A stretch of 64,000 nucleotides of DNA from assembly GCA_017463485.1 (NCBI GenBank), contig JAFTPD010000009.1, positions 62,001 through 126,000 on the forward strand, in the 5' to 3' direction. Positions 41,641 to 49,444 of the stretch are shown here, piece after piece. A program made the position numbers and the translations under genes. The notes under the pieces are model-generated. The model was not told the origin of the DNA. It saw only the letters and a list, made by a program, of their open reading frames with translations, and searched no databases. The stretch's first letter is position 1. Each line of letters starts with the position of its first letter. Source of the stretch: Clostridia bacterium. GTDB taxonomy: Bacteria; Bacillota; Clostridia; Oscillospirales; CAG-272.

Positions 41641-42486
41641 ATGAAGGTAATTCCATTTGAAACTCTTTACAGCACAGAATTTTTTATCAGCGAGCCCATG
41701 TCAAAGCCCCAAAACTGGGCGACTCGCGGCAATATTTACAACGCTATCGGCAAGCCAAAGGTGTCACATACCCTGCTGTGGTTCAAAAATTGCTCGGGAG
41801 TCATCACTGACAGCCAAAAAAACGTTATCACCGTAGAGAAAAATCAGCTTGCATACATGGCGAAAGGCATTGAATACGTGGTGGAATTCAAGGACACTGC
41901 GCCCGAAGGCGAGGACACCGTGGTAATTCATTTTCAGATGACGGACAAAAGCGGTCACGATATCGCCCCTACCCTCACACCCGTCGTTTGTATAAAAAAA
42001 GTAGAGCCGAGTATCGGACTTGCCATTGATATGCTCGCGGAGGAATTCCGCAAAAACGTGGTATGCACACCCGAGGTCTGCTCGGTAATTTATAAAATTC
42101 TCGCCGAGATTGCGCGCAAGCAAAAGCGTCGCTCCACCAAAAATAAATTTGCCTGCATCCGAACAGGCATCGAGCTGCTTGAGCAGGACAGCGACATGAG
42201 CATTTCGGACATTGCCCGCGCTTGCGGTGTCAGCGAGTGCTATTTCAGGCGGCTTTTCCGCGAGTACAGCGGCGAAAACCCTATTGATTTCCGTCAGCAT
42301 CACCGCATTGAACGAGCAAAACAGCTGCTTTTATCGGACGAGCAATTATCCGTTGGAGAGGTGGCGACAGAGCTGCATTTTGCCGACATATACCACTTCA
42401 GCAAGACGTTCAAAAAATACGTCGGTCAGTCCCCGAGCGCATTTGTAAGCGCGGGAAAATATTCGTTGGAGGGCAAGGAAATATGA
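41641..42486 (+). CDS. AraC-family transcriptional regulator
   Basis: 281 residues. The N-terminal half is a cupin-like sensor (about 20-110). The C-terminal half has the double HTH: MSISDIARACGVSECYFRRLFREYSG and LSVGEVATELHFADIYHFSKTFKKYVGQSP. It is divergent from the nine-gene catabolic operon (158 bases between starts), so it most likely activates that operon when its sugar is present. CGGAGG before the ATG. It overlaps tag by four bases (ATGA). Confidence 0.92.
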   Translation: MKVIPFETLYSTEFFISEPMSKPQNWATRGNIYNAIGKPKVSHTLLWFKNCSGVITDSQKNVITVEKNQLAYMAKGIEYVVEFKDTAPEGEDTVVIHFQMTDKSGHDIAPTLTPVVCIKKVEPSIGLAIDMLAEEFRKNVVCTPEVCSVIYKILAEIARKQKRRSTKNKFACIRTGIELLEQDSDMSISDIARACGVSECYFRRLFREYSGENPIDFRQHHRIERAKQLLLSDEQLSVGEVATELHFADIYHFSKTFKKYVGQSPSAFVSAGKYSLEGKEI

Positions 42487-43034
42487 CGGTCGACCGTTGC
42501 CGCTGGTGCAATTTAAAAAATCCGATTTACGTAAAATATCACGACGAGGAATGGGGCACGCTTCGCACCGACGACGCATATCTGTTTGAGATGCTTTTGC
42601 TCGAATCCTTTCAGGCGGGGCTTTCGTGGGAGTGTGTGCTTAACAAGCGGGAAAATTTCCGCCGCGCGTTTGACGGCTTTGACGCACAAAAAATATCGGA
42701 GTACACAGAGGACAAGTTAGCTTCTCTCGCCGAGGACAAAGCCATCATCCGCAACAGACTCAAGATCCGCGCCGCCGTTACAAACGCCGCGATATTTCTT
42801 GATATAGTTCGTGAATTCGGCACCTTTTACGACTATATCCGCGCCTTTGCGGGAGATAATACAATAATCGAAAACGATAAAACATCCTCTCCCCTGTCCG
42901 ACGCCATAGCCCTTGATCTGCGGCGGCGCGGTGGAAAATTCATAGGCACCACGGTGGTGTATTCTTATCTGCAAGCGATAGGCGTTATCAATTCACACGA
43001 GGACGGCTGTTACTTCGCGCCAAACAGGAGTTAA
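42483..43034 (+). CDS. tag: DNA-3-methyladenine glycosylase I
   Basis: 183 residues. Removes 3-methyladenine from alkylated DNA. Marks: RCRWCN (zinc Cys6), YVKYHDEEWGTLRTDDAYLFEMLLLESFQAGLSW in pieces, LDLRRRGGKFIGTTVVYSYLQAIGVINSH, and the C-terminal HEDGC that supplies the other zinc ligands. Start overlaps the araC stop. Its presence in a regulator operon is probably incidental. Confidence 0.95.
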   Translation: MTVDRCRWCNLKNPIYVKYHDEEWGTLRTDDAYLFEMLLLESFQAGLSWECVLNKRENFRRAFDGFDAQKISEYTEDKLASLAEDKAIIRNRLKIRAAVTNAAIFLDIVREFGTFYDYIRAFAGDNTIIENDKTSSPLSDAIALDLRRRGGKFIGTTVVYSYLQAIGVINSHEDGCYFAPNRS

Positions 43035-43035
43035 T

Positions 43036-43452
43036 ATGGAAATAAAAATATTTGACCGACTGCCCGCAGACGCGGAAATGATACGTCAAACCGTTTTCGT
43101 TGATGAGCAAGGCTTTATGGAGGAATGGGATGCCGCCGACAACGATGCCGTCCATATCGTTCTTTACGACGTCGCTACCCCCGTTGCCACCTGCCGCATA
43201 CTCTGCTCTGACAGAAATGACACCGTGTATCTCGGCAGATTTGCGGTAGTCCGCAACAAACGAGGCGGAGGTATCGGCTCGCAGCTAATATCTCTTGTCA
43301 CCGAGCATTTGCGTGGACGCGGAGTGAACACCGTCATCCTTCACGCGCAACAGCAGGCTGTTCCATTTTACGAAAAGAACGGCTTTGAGTGCTTCGGCAC
43401 ACCCGACGAGGATGAGGGCTGTCCTCACCGTTGGATGAAGAAAGAAATATAA
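43036..43452 (+). CDS. GNAT N-acetyltransferase (ElaA-like)
   Basis: 138 residues. IRQTVFVDEQGF near the start and the acetyl-CoA loop RNKRGGGIGSQLI (about 74-86), then VPFYEKNGFECFGTPDEDEGCPHRWM, typical of the YjcF/ElaA group. Acceptor unknown. One base after the tag stop, third gene of the araC operon. Confidence 0.9.
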   Translation: MEIKIFDRLPADAEMIRQTVFVDEQGFMEEWDAADNDAVHIVLYDVATPVATCRILCSDRNDTVYLGRFAVVRNKRGGGIGSQLISLVTEHLRGRGVNTVILHAQQQAVPFYEKNGFECFGTPDEDEGCPHRWMKKEI

Positions 43453-43460
43453 AGCTATCA

Positions 43461-43500
43461 AAATATCCCTCGCCGCACGGTGAGGGATATTTTAATTTTC
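43461..43500. terminator. Bidirectional terminator GNAT / acyl-CoA synthetase
   Basis: 11-bp stem AAATATCCCTC (43461-43471) with GAGGGATATTT (43482-43492), 10-base loop, T-rich tail. Confidence 0.88.
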
Positions 43501-45147
43501 TTATTTAGTAGTCTGATGCTCCACAAGACGTCCGCCGCAGAATTTTTCGCGCAGACGCGGCTTTTCGATCTTGCCCGTGGGATTTCTCGGCACGTCGTCA
43601 AAGATTATCTTTCTCGGACGCTTATATCTGGGAAGCGCCGTGCAGAATTCGTTGATCTCATCCTCCGTGGCTGTGACATCCGGCTTCAGTTCAATAATAG
43701 CCGCCGCGATCTCGCCAAGACGGTCGTCGGGAAGTCCGATAACGGCAACGTCCTTTATCTTATCATTGGTGCGCAGGAAGTCCTCGATCTGCACGGGATA
43801 AAGGTTTTCGCCGCCCGTGATGATAACGTCCTTCTTACGGTCAACGAGGTAGATGAATCCGTCCTCGTCCTGCATAGCCATATCTCCCGTAAGCAGCCAA
43901 CCGTCGTCGGTAAGAATTTCGGATGTCGCTTCGGGATTTTTATAGTAGCACTTCATAACGCCCTCGCCGCGCACGGCAAGCTCGCCCACGTCGCCGCAGG
44001 TAACGGTATTTCTGTGCTCGTCAACTATCCTGACCTCCCAGCCCTCGCCGGCAATTCCGATAGCGCCGACCTTATGTATATTCTCCACTCCGAGATGCAC
44101 GCAGCCGGGGCCTATCGACTCGGACAGTCCGTAGTTGGTGTCGTAATCCTGTCCCGGAAACTTGGTCTGCCAACGCTTTACAAGAGAGGGCGGAACGGGC
44201 TGTGCGCCGATATGCATAAGTCGCCATTGCGACACGCGATATTTGGAAAGCTCTATCTCGCCGCTGTCAATAGCGTCAAGGATATCCTGCGCCCACGGCA
44301 CGAGCAACCACACGATAGTTGCCTGCTCCTCCGACGCCGCCTGCATTATCCACTCCGGCTTTACGCCGCGAAGCAATACCGCGCGGCTTGCAGAAACCAG
44401 CGAGCCGAACCAATGCATCTTTGCGCCCGTGTGATAGAGGGGCGGGATGCAAAGGAAAACGTCGTCCTTTTTCTGCGAGTGGTGCGCCTGCTCCGTCTTT
44501 GCTGCTCTCATCAGCGCGGCGTGACAGTGCAGTATTGCCTTGGGAAAGCCTGTCGTACCCGACGAGAAGTATATCGCCGCGTCGTCCTCGTCCCTCAGCT
44601 CGACCGCAGGAACACTGCTGGAGCAGTAGGTCACCATAGTCTTATAATCCGACGCATATTCGGGACGCTCGTCCTCCTCGCCGACAAAGAAAAAGTCGGT
44701 AATATCGGAAAGCTGATCGGGCATGAGCGCATTTACGCGCTCGGTAAATTCGGGGCCGAACACAAGTATTCTGGAATCCGAGAGGTCAAGACAGTACTTG
44801 ATCTCCTCAGAGGAATAGCGGTAATTCATAGGTACGACGATAGCGCCCGCCTTCAACACGCCGAAGTATATGGGCAACCATTCAAGGCAGTTCATAAGCA
44901 GAATAGCCACCTTGTCGCCACGCTTGACACCGCGGGTAAGCAGCAGATTTGCAAATCTGTTCGCGCGCACGTCAAACTCACGCCAGGTCATCTCGCGGCG
45001 GTACTTTGCGTTGCTTGCAGACTCGATAAGGTTATATTCCCTCCAAGTCACGTTCTTTTCCGGCTGATTGGCGGGATTTATCTCCACAAGACTTACGTCG
45101 TTGGGATAAAGTCTTGAATTTCTCTCAAGGAAATCGGTAATTGGCAT
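43501..45147 (-). CDS. AMP-forming acyl-CoA synthetase
   Basis: 548 residues, ANL superfamily. AMP-binding loop IYFSSGTTGFPKAI, NYGLSESIGPG, DGWLLTGDMA, DRKKDVIITGGENLYP and the catalytic lysine in PRNPTGKIEK near the C-terminus. It activates a carboxylic acid, probably fatty or aromatic, to its CoA thioester via an acyl-AMP. The ATG at 45147 has CGGAGGA; the frame extends 22 codons further but without a ribosome site. A stand-alone gene under its own strong promoter. Confidence 0.92.
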   Translation of the reverse strand: MPITDFLERNSRLYPNDVSLVEINPANQPEKNVTWREYNLIESASNAKYRREMTWREFDVRANRFANLLLTRGVKRGDKVAILLMNCLEWLPIYFGVLKAGAIVVPMNYRYSSEEIKYCLDLSDSRILVFGPEFTERVNALMPDQLSDITDFFFVGEEDERPEYASDYKTMVTYCSSSVPAVELRDEDDAAIYFSSGTTGFPKAILHCHAALMRAAKTEQAHHSQKKDDVFLCIPPLYHTGAKMHWFGSLVSASRAVLLRGVKPEWIMQAASEEQATIVWLLVPWAQDILDAIDSGEIELSKYRVSQWRLMHIGAQPVPPSLVKRWQTKFPGQDYDTNYGLSESIGPGCVHLGVENIHKVGAIGIAGEGWEVRIVDEHRNTVTCGDVGELAVRGEGVMKCYYKNPEATSEILTDDGWLLTGDMAMQDEDGFIYLVDRKKDVIITGGENLYPVQIEDFLRTNDKIKDVAVIGLPDDRLGEIAAAIIELKPDVTATEDEINEFCTALPRYKRPRKIIFDDVPRNPTGKIEKPRLREKFCGGRLVEHQTTK

Positions 45148-45227
45148 GGTGTCCTCCGTATAAAGATCCCCTCCGTGCGGCGGAGCGCCCGCAGGGACAA
45201 AATTTTTCCGCAATACTATATGTTAGG

Positions 45228-45256
45228 ATTATATCATCACGCACGAAATTTGTCAA
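45228..45256 (-). promoter_or_regulatory. Consensus promoter for acyl-CoA synthetase
   Basis: Minus strand TTGACA (45251-45256), 17-base spacer, TATAAT (45228-45233); both perfect. Leader about 75 bases. Confidence 0.88.
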
Positions 45257-45420
45257 GATATATTTGAAATTTAAGCAAAAAAGCCCCTCTCTGCCAAAGG
45301 AGCGGAATATCTGTCGAAAAGATTTTCCCGCACCCCGCGCGGGGCGACATAATCCCCTTGTCTTTTCCACTGTCGGTATGCTATCCTATCCGTACCCTAA
45401 AAAACAAGGAGGATACAAAA

Positions 45421-46212
45421 ATGTCAAAACAAAAAGCAAGGATCACCTTAGTTTCCATCGCCTGCGCGCTCGCGCTCGCACTGCCGTCCTGCGCGTCGGG
45501 TGACGAGTCAAAGGAAAGCACCACTACCACAGCCGCACCGCCCGCACAGCAGACGGAGGCGGCAACCACCGAAGCGTCTGACGTCCAAGATCAGCTTGAC
45601 GCCACAGACTACTACGAGGCGGTGATCGCCGCACTTGAAGCCAAGCTGCTTGAGGAAAAGCAGGATCGCTACATATCCGAATACGAGTACGATCAAAAGC
45701 TCCGTGAGCTTGAGGATCAGTTGACAGCGCTGAAAAATCAGGCAAGCAACAAAACGGACAAGCCCTCCGCCGACACGGACGCGCCCACCGAAAATCTCGG
45801 TGCGGAGGAGACCGACACTCCCCCCGAAAACGCGCCCGTCTACGAGGGTGAAAAAATGTCCTTCCGCTATGGAATAGTTAACGGGACCGTCACCATATAC
45901 GAGTACCTCGGCGGTACTACCACGGTGGCGATCCCGTCTACCCTGAACGGTTATCGCGTTACTGCTATTGCCGATTACGCCTTTGCAGGGTCTGACGTGA
46001 CGGCGGTGGTAATTCCTCCGTCGGTAGTCAGTATCGGCTGGTTTGCCTTCAACGGCTGTGCTTCCCTGTCGTCCGTGAGCATCCCCGCGTCGGTGACGTC
46101 CATAGGATACGCCGCCTTTGACGGCTGTGATGGAGTCACGGTGCTGTGCGTTGCAAACTCCTACGCAAGAGAATACGCCGCCAGCTTTGGCATGAGCTAT
46201 CAGGTGATTTAA
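45421..46212 (+). CDS. Lipoprotein with coiled coil and BspA-type leucine-rich repeats
   Basis: 263 residues. Lipobox LPSC (Cys24), Thr/Ala/Glu linker, a coiled coil at about 60-118 (EYDQKLRELEDQLTALKNQ), a second acidic linker, then an LRR_5 region from about 165: YRVTAIADYAFAGSDVTAVVI, VVSIGWFAFNGC, VTSIGYAAFDGC. BspA-type repeats mediate surface binding. AAGGAGG precedes the ATG at 45421. A perfect 12-base palindrome CCCCGCGCGGGG lies upstream at 45333-45344. It converges on a dehydrogenase gene with only four bases between stops. Confidence 0.88.
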   Translation: MSKQKARITLVSIACALALALPSCASGDESKESTTTTAAPPAQQTEAATTEASDVQDQLDATDYYEAVIAALEAKLLEEKQDRYISEYEYDQKLRELEDQLTALKNQASNKTDKPSADTDAPTENLGAEETDTPPENAPVYEGEKMSFRYGIVNGTVTIYEYLGGTTTVAIPSTLNGYRVTAIADYAFAGSDVTAVVIPPSVVSIGWFAFNGCASLSSVSIPASVTSIGYAAFDGCDGVTVLCVANSYAREYAASFGMSYQVI

Positions 46213-46216
46213 AGCG

Positions 46217-47179
46217 TCAGAGATCCACGCGACAGCGTTTCTCTCCGCGCTCAAAGGCGTTGATATTCTCCACTATTTCAAGAATACAACGCTCTCTCGC
46301 CTCATACGCGCCCCATGATGCATGCGGAGTAAGGCACACGTTTTTAAGTCCGAGCAAGGCGGTAAAGGGATGCTCCGCGCCAAACGGCTCAACGCTGTAA
46401 ACGTCAGCACCGAATGCGCCGATTCGTCCGTCAAGCACCGCGCGGGCAACCGCCGCCTCGTCCGTGACCGCGCCGCGAGCCATATTCACAAGCACGGCGT
46501 CGCGCTTCATAAGCGACAGCAGCTCCGCGTTCACTATCCCGCGTGTGGCGTTAGACAACGGCACGTGAACGGTAAGAATATCCGATTCTCGGAACAGCGT
46601 TTCCATATCCACGCAGGTATAATCCTCGTCAGGCGTGCGCTTGCAGGCGATAACCCGACATCCGAATGCCTCGGCTATGCGGGCAGTCTGCTTACCTATC
46701 CTGCCAAGTCCCAGAATACCCCACGTCTTGCCTCTCAGCTCGTGGAAAACGGGGGTAAGTCGGTTGGCACAGCCGCTGGCAGAATACTCGCCGCTACGGA
46801 CGAAAGCTGTATATTCATCAAGATGATTTACAAGATTTAAGACGATAGCCACCGTCATCTGTGCCACGCTGTCAGAGGAATATCCGACCACGTTGCACAC
46901 ACCTATTCCGCGACGGCGGCAGGCATCCAAATCAATGTTATCGAATCCCGTTGCGGTAACGCAAATAAGCTTGGTGTTCCCCTCGCCAACGGGCGGAAGA
47001 TTGTGCTCTCCCAGCTTAATCTTATTGAGTATCACCACGTCGGCGGAGCGCACACGCGCACCAACCTCGTCGGCGGGCGTACTATCACACACGGTAAGCT
47101 CGTGCCGTCCGTTCATTTCAAGCACGGAAAGGTCAAGGTCGCCGCCAAGAGTCGCGGCATCAAGAACAGTTATATTCAT
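46217..47179 (-). CDS. D-2-hydroxyacid dehydrogenase (glycerate dehydrogenase-like)
   Basis: 320 residues. NAD loop GILGLGRIGKQTARIAEAFG; catalytic Arg in VTATGFDNIDL/NMARGAV regions and His in LTPHASWGAYEARER. The wording TGFDNIDLDACRRRGIGVCNVVGYS is that of the glycerate/hydroxypyruvate group. The ATG at 47179 follows TTGGAGAA; the open frame upstream runs antisense-like through the neighbouring small gene and is rejected. It may share the promoter of that small gene (77 bases upstream). Confidence 0.92.
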   Translation of the reverse strand: MNITVLDAATLGGDLDLSVLEMNGRHELTVCDSTPADEVGARVRSADVVILNKIKLGEHNLPPVGEGNTKLICVTATGFDNIDLDACRRRGIGVCNVVGYSSDSVAQMTVAIVLNLVNHLDEYTAFVRSGEYSASGCANRLTPVFHELRGKTWGILGLGRIGKQTARIAEAFGCRVIACKRTPDEDYTCVDMETLFRESDILTVHVPLSNATRGIVNAELLSLMKRDAVLVNMARGAVTDEAAVARAVLDGRIGAFGADVYSVEPFGAEHPFTALLGLKNVCLTPHASWGAYEARERCILEIVENINAFERGEKRCRVDL

Positions 47180-47218
47180 ACGTTTCTCCAAAGCAATTTT
47201 TTCAATTCTTAAAGATAA

Positions 47219-47246
47219 GGCAGGGAGTGCTGTGCGCATCCCTGCC
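47219..47246 (-). terminator. Terminator-like hairpin after Cys-acidic protein gene
   Basis: 8-bp GGCAGGGA (47219-47226) with TCCCTGCC (47239-47246), 12-base loop; the following U-tract is weak, so read-through into the dehydrogenase is possible. Confidence 0.6.
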
Positions 47247-47255
47247 AAGCTTGAC

Positions 47256-47474
47256 TTACTGAGCAGCTTCTTCTTCCGCCGGAGCGTCGCATTCGCAATC
47301 ACATTCGCAATCACATTCGCAATCGCACTCGCAATCACAATCACATGCAACGTCAGCTTCCTTTTCAGCCTTCTTCGCTTCGAGCTTCGCCTTGAGAACG
47401 GGCGCAAACTTGATAGCGGCAACGGCTGCGCCTGCAACAGCGGCGAGAGCTACGATAATACCAATAGCCTTCAT
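47256..47474 (-). CDS. Small membrane-anchored protein with Cys-Asp/Glu repeat
   Basis: 72 residues. One hydrophobic N-terminal segment (about 4-24, IGIIVALAAVAGAAVAAI), a basic/acidic helix (28-42), then ten cysteines at every second residue from 44 to 62, alternating with Asp or Glu, and an acidic tail. I do not recognise a named family. With CGGAGG before the ATG and a perfect promoter behind it, it looks genuine and strongly transcribed. The alternating thiol and carboxylate pattern suggests metal binding near the membrane, or Cys-ligated cluster chemistry; this is inference. Cys and acidic codons vary synonymously, which suggests selection on protein sequence. Confidence 0.8.
   Translation of the reverse strand: MKAIGIIVALAAVAGAAVAAIKFAPVLKAKLEAKKAEKEADVACDCDCECDCECDCECDCECDAPAEEEAAQ
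47286..47345 (-). repeat. Coding tandem repeat (Cys-acidic dipeptides)
   Basis: 60 bases of near-perfect 6- and 12-base periodicity encoding ten Cys-Asp/Glu pairs; such tracts can change copy number by slippage. Confidence 0.85.
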
Positions 47475-47507
47475 TCGTTTTACCTCCGTTAAATATTGTT
47501 TAAATTC

Positions 47508-47536
47508 ATTATATTCGACTTTTTCCCCGTTGTCAA
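47508..47536 (-). promoter_or_regulatory. Consensus promoter for Cys-acidic protein
   Basis: Minus strand TTGACA (47531-47536), 17-base spacer, TATAAT (47508-47513); both perfect, 34 bases before the ATG. Confidence 0.9.
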
Positions 47537-47598
47537 TAGTTTTTCTGTTAATTTTTTTACTGCCAGTCGGAAAATGTCTGAATTATTGTCCCTTCTTA

Positions 47599-47627
47599 TT
47601 GACTTTAAAGTAAAAAAATGCTATAAT
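47599..47627 (+). promoter_or_regulatory. Promoter for phosphoglucomutase gene
   Basis: TTGACT (47599-47604), 17-base spacer ending TGC, TATAAT (47622-47627): near-perfect with extended -10. Confidence 0.88.
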
Positions 47628-47700
47628 TCAATCAGCAAGCATTAGTAGTATTGCTTTCTACTTAGAAAAAAATGCAATTATTTCATATTTGGAGGATACT

Positions 47701-49416
47701 ATGGAAAAATTCATGGAAAATTACCTTACTTGGGTTGAGTCCGACAAGCTTTCCGACGCAGAGCGTGCCGAGCTACTCTCTATCCGCGACGACGAGGACG
47801 AGATAAAGCTCCGTTTCTCCTCTTACCTCTCCTTCGGTACTGCGGGACTTCGCGGCACTATGAAAACAGGCATGAACGCCATGAACGTTCACACCGTTGC
47901 GTACGCCACCCAGGGACTTGCAAATCTTATAATTCAGGAGGGTCGTGCCTCCGACGGCGTAGTTATTGCCTATGACTGCCGTATAAACTCCGAGCTTTTT
48001 GCAAAAACCGCGGCTCGCGTGCTTGCGGCGGCGGATATTCCCGTTTACATCTTTGACGAGCTTCGCCCCACCCCCGAGCTGTCCTTCGCCCTGCGCGAGC
48101 TTGGCTGTGTTGCGGGAATAAACATCACCGCGTCCCACAACCCCAAGCAGTACAACGGATATAAGGCTTACTGGGAGGACGGCGCACAGCTTCCCCCCGA
48201 GCACGCGGACGTTGTTGCCGCCGCCATGAACAGCCTTGACATCTTCCGCGACGTTTACCTTTGCGACTTTGATGAGGCGCTTGCCAACGGAAAGATAAAG
48301 CTGCTCGGTCGCGAGATGGACGAAAAATATCTTGACAACGTAGTCGCTCAGGCGGTAAATCCGCAGGCAGTGGCACAAGTCGCAGACGACCTCAAGATCG
48401 TATACTCTCCCCTCCACGGCACGGGCTATCGCCTCGTTCCCGAGGTGCTGTCGCGCACTGGACTCAAGCACCTTTACACCGTTTCGGAGCAGATGAAGAT
48501 AGACGGCGCTTTCCCCACAGTTGAAAAGCCCAATCCCGAATACCGCGAGGTGTTTGAACTGGGCATAAAAATTGCCAACGAGGTTGGAAGCGATCTCGTT
48601 ATCGCCACCGACCCCGACGCTGACCGCGTTGGCGTAGTTACACGCACCAAGGACGGCGGATTTACCACCATCACGGGCAACCAGATGGGTGCTTTGCTAC
48701 TCGATTATATCCTTACGGCGTATGAGGAAACAGGAAATATGCCCGACTCTCCCTATGCGGTCAAGACTATCGTTACGACCGAGCTTGCCGCACGGGTTTG
48801 CGAGGCTCACGGCGTTAAGATGCACAACGTGCTGACCGGCTTTAAGTTTATCGGAGAGGTCATCAAGTCCTACGAGGCAAAGGGCTACGGCAGCTTTATC
48901 CTCGGCTTTGAGGAAAGCTACGGCTACCTTAAGGGCACTTACGCTCGCGACAAGGACGCAGTGGTCGCTACCATGCTCATCTGTGAGATGACGGCGTACT
49001 ATAAGGCAAAGAACATGACGCTGTCCGACGCGCTTGAAGGTCTTTACGCAAAATACGGCTATTTCAGCGAATCCAACGTGGAGATATACATGGAGGGCAT
49101 TGACGGTCCTCGCCTCATGGCAGAGAAGATGGACGCGCTCCGCAACCCCTGCCCCGATACTATCGACGGCAAGGCTGTAACTGTCTTTGCCGACTACAAA
49201 AAGCAGGAGATCTTGGACAAGACCACGGGTAACGTAAGCTCCACAAATCTCCCCGCGTCAAACGTACTGTCCTTTACCCTTGATAACGGCGACGTTATCG
49301 TTGTCCGCCCCTCGGGCACAGAGCCGAAGATAAAGTATTACTTCCTCCTTCGCGGAGAAAACAAAGCCGACACAGACGCAAAGCTTGCAAATTACAAAAG
49401 ATTGCTTGATCTTTAA
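47701..49416 (+). CDS. pgcA: Phosphoglucomutase / phosphomannomutase
   Basis: 571 residues, alpha-D-phosphohexomutase family. Early FGTAGLRGTMKTG, phosphoserine loop ITASHNPKQYNGYK, metal loop ATDPDADRVGV, sugar loop GFEESYGYL and phosphate-binding RPSGTEPKIKYY at the C-terminus. Length matches the long PgcA-type enzymes of Gram-positives that interconvert glucose-1- and -6-phosphate. The ATG at 47701 follows TTGGAGG. Confidence 0.96.
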   Translation: MEKFMENYLTWVESDKLSDAERAELLSIRDDEDEIKLRFSSYLSFGTAGLRGTMKTGMNAMNVHTVAYATQGLANLIIQEGRASDGVVIAYDCRINSELFAKTAARVLAAADIPVYIFDELRPTPELSFALRELGCVAGINITASHNPKQYNGYKAYWEDGAQLPPEHADVVAAAMNSLDIFRDVYLCDFDEALANGKIKLLGREMDEKYLDNVVAQAVNPQAVAQVADDLKIVYSPLHGTGYRLVPEVLSRTGLKHLYTVSEQMKIDGAFPTVEKPNPEYREVFELGIKIANEVGSDLVIATDPDADRVGVVTRTKDGGFTTITGNQMGALLLDYILTAYEETGNMPDSPYAVKTIVTTELAARVCEAHGVKMHNVLTGFKFIGEVIKSYEAKGYGSFILGFEESYGYLKGTYARDKDAVVATMLICEMTAYYKAKNMTLSDALEGLYAKYGYFSESNVEIYMEGIDGPRLMAEKMDALRNPCPDTIDGKAVTVFADYKKQEILDKTTGNVSSTNLPASNVLSFTLDNGDVIVVRPSGTEPKIKYYFLLRGENKADTDAKLANYKRLLDL

Positions 49417-49444
49417 ATAACTCCCCCTACAACGGAGGTGTAAT

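Noticed and set aside
43480..45117. 545-codon frame antisense to the acyl-CoA synthetase
   Set aside because: The minus-strand gene has all ANL motifs; the antisense frame has none.
45333..45344. Palindrome CCCCGCGCGGGG as terminator or operator
   Set aside because: No T-tract follows and no regulator is nearby; kept only as a note in the lipoprotein entry.
47286..47345. Regular short repeats that could suggest a CRISPR array
   Set aside because: 6- and 12-base periodicity without spacers, inside a coding frame as Cys-acidic pairs.
46217..47437. Longer form of the hydroxyacid dehydrogenase starting near 47437
   Set aside because: The extra 86 codons run through the Cys-acidic gene in another frame and give low-complexity basic sequence; the ATG at 47179 has the ribosome site.
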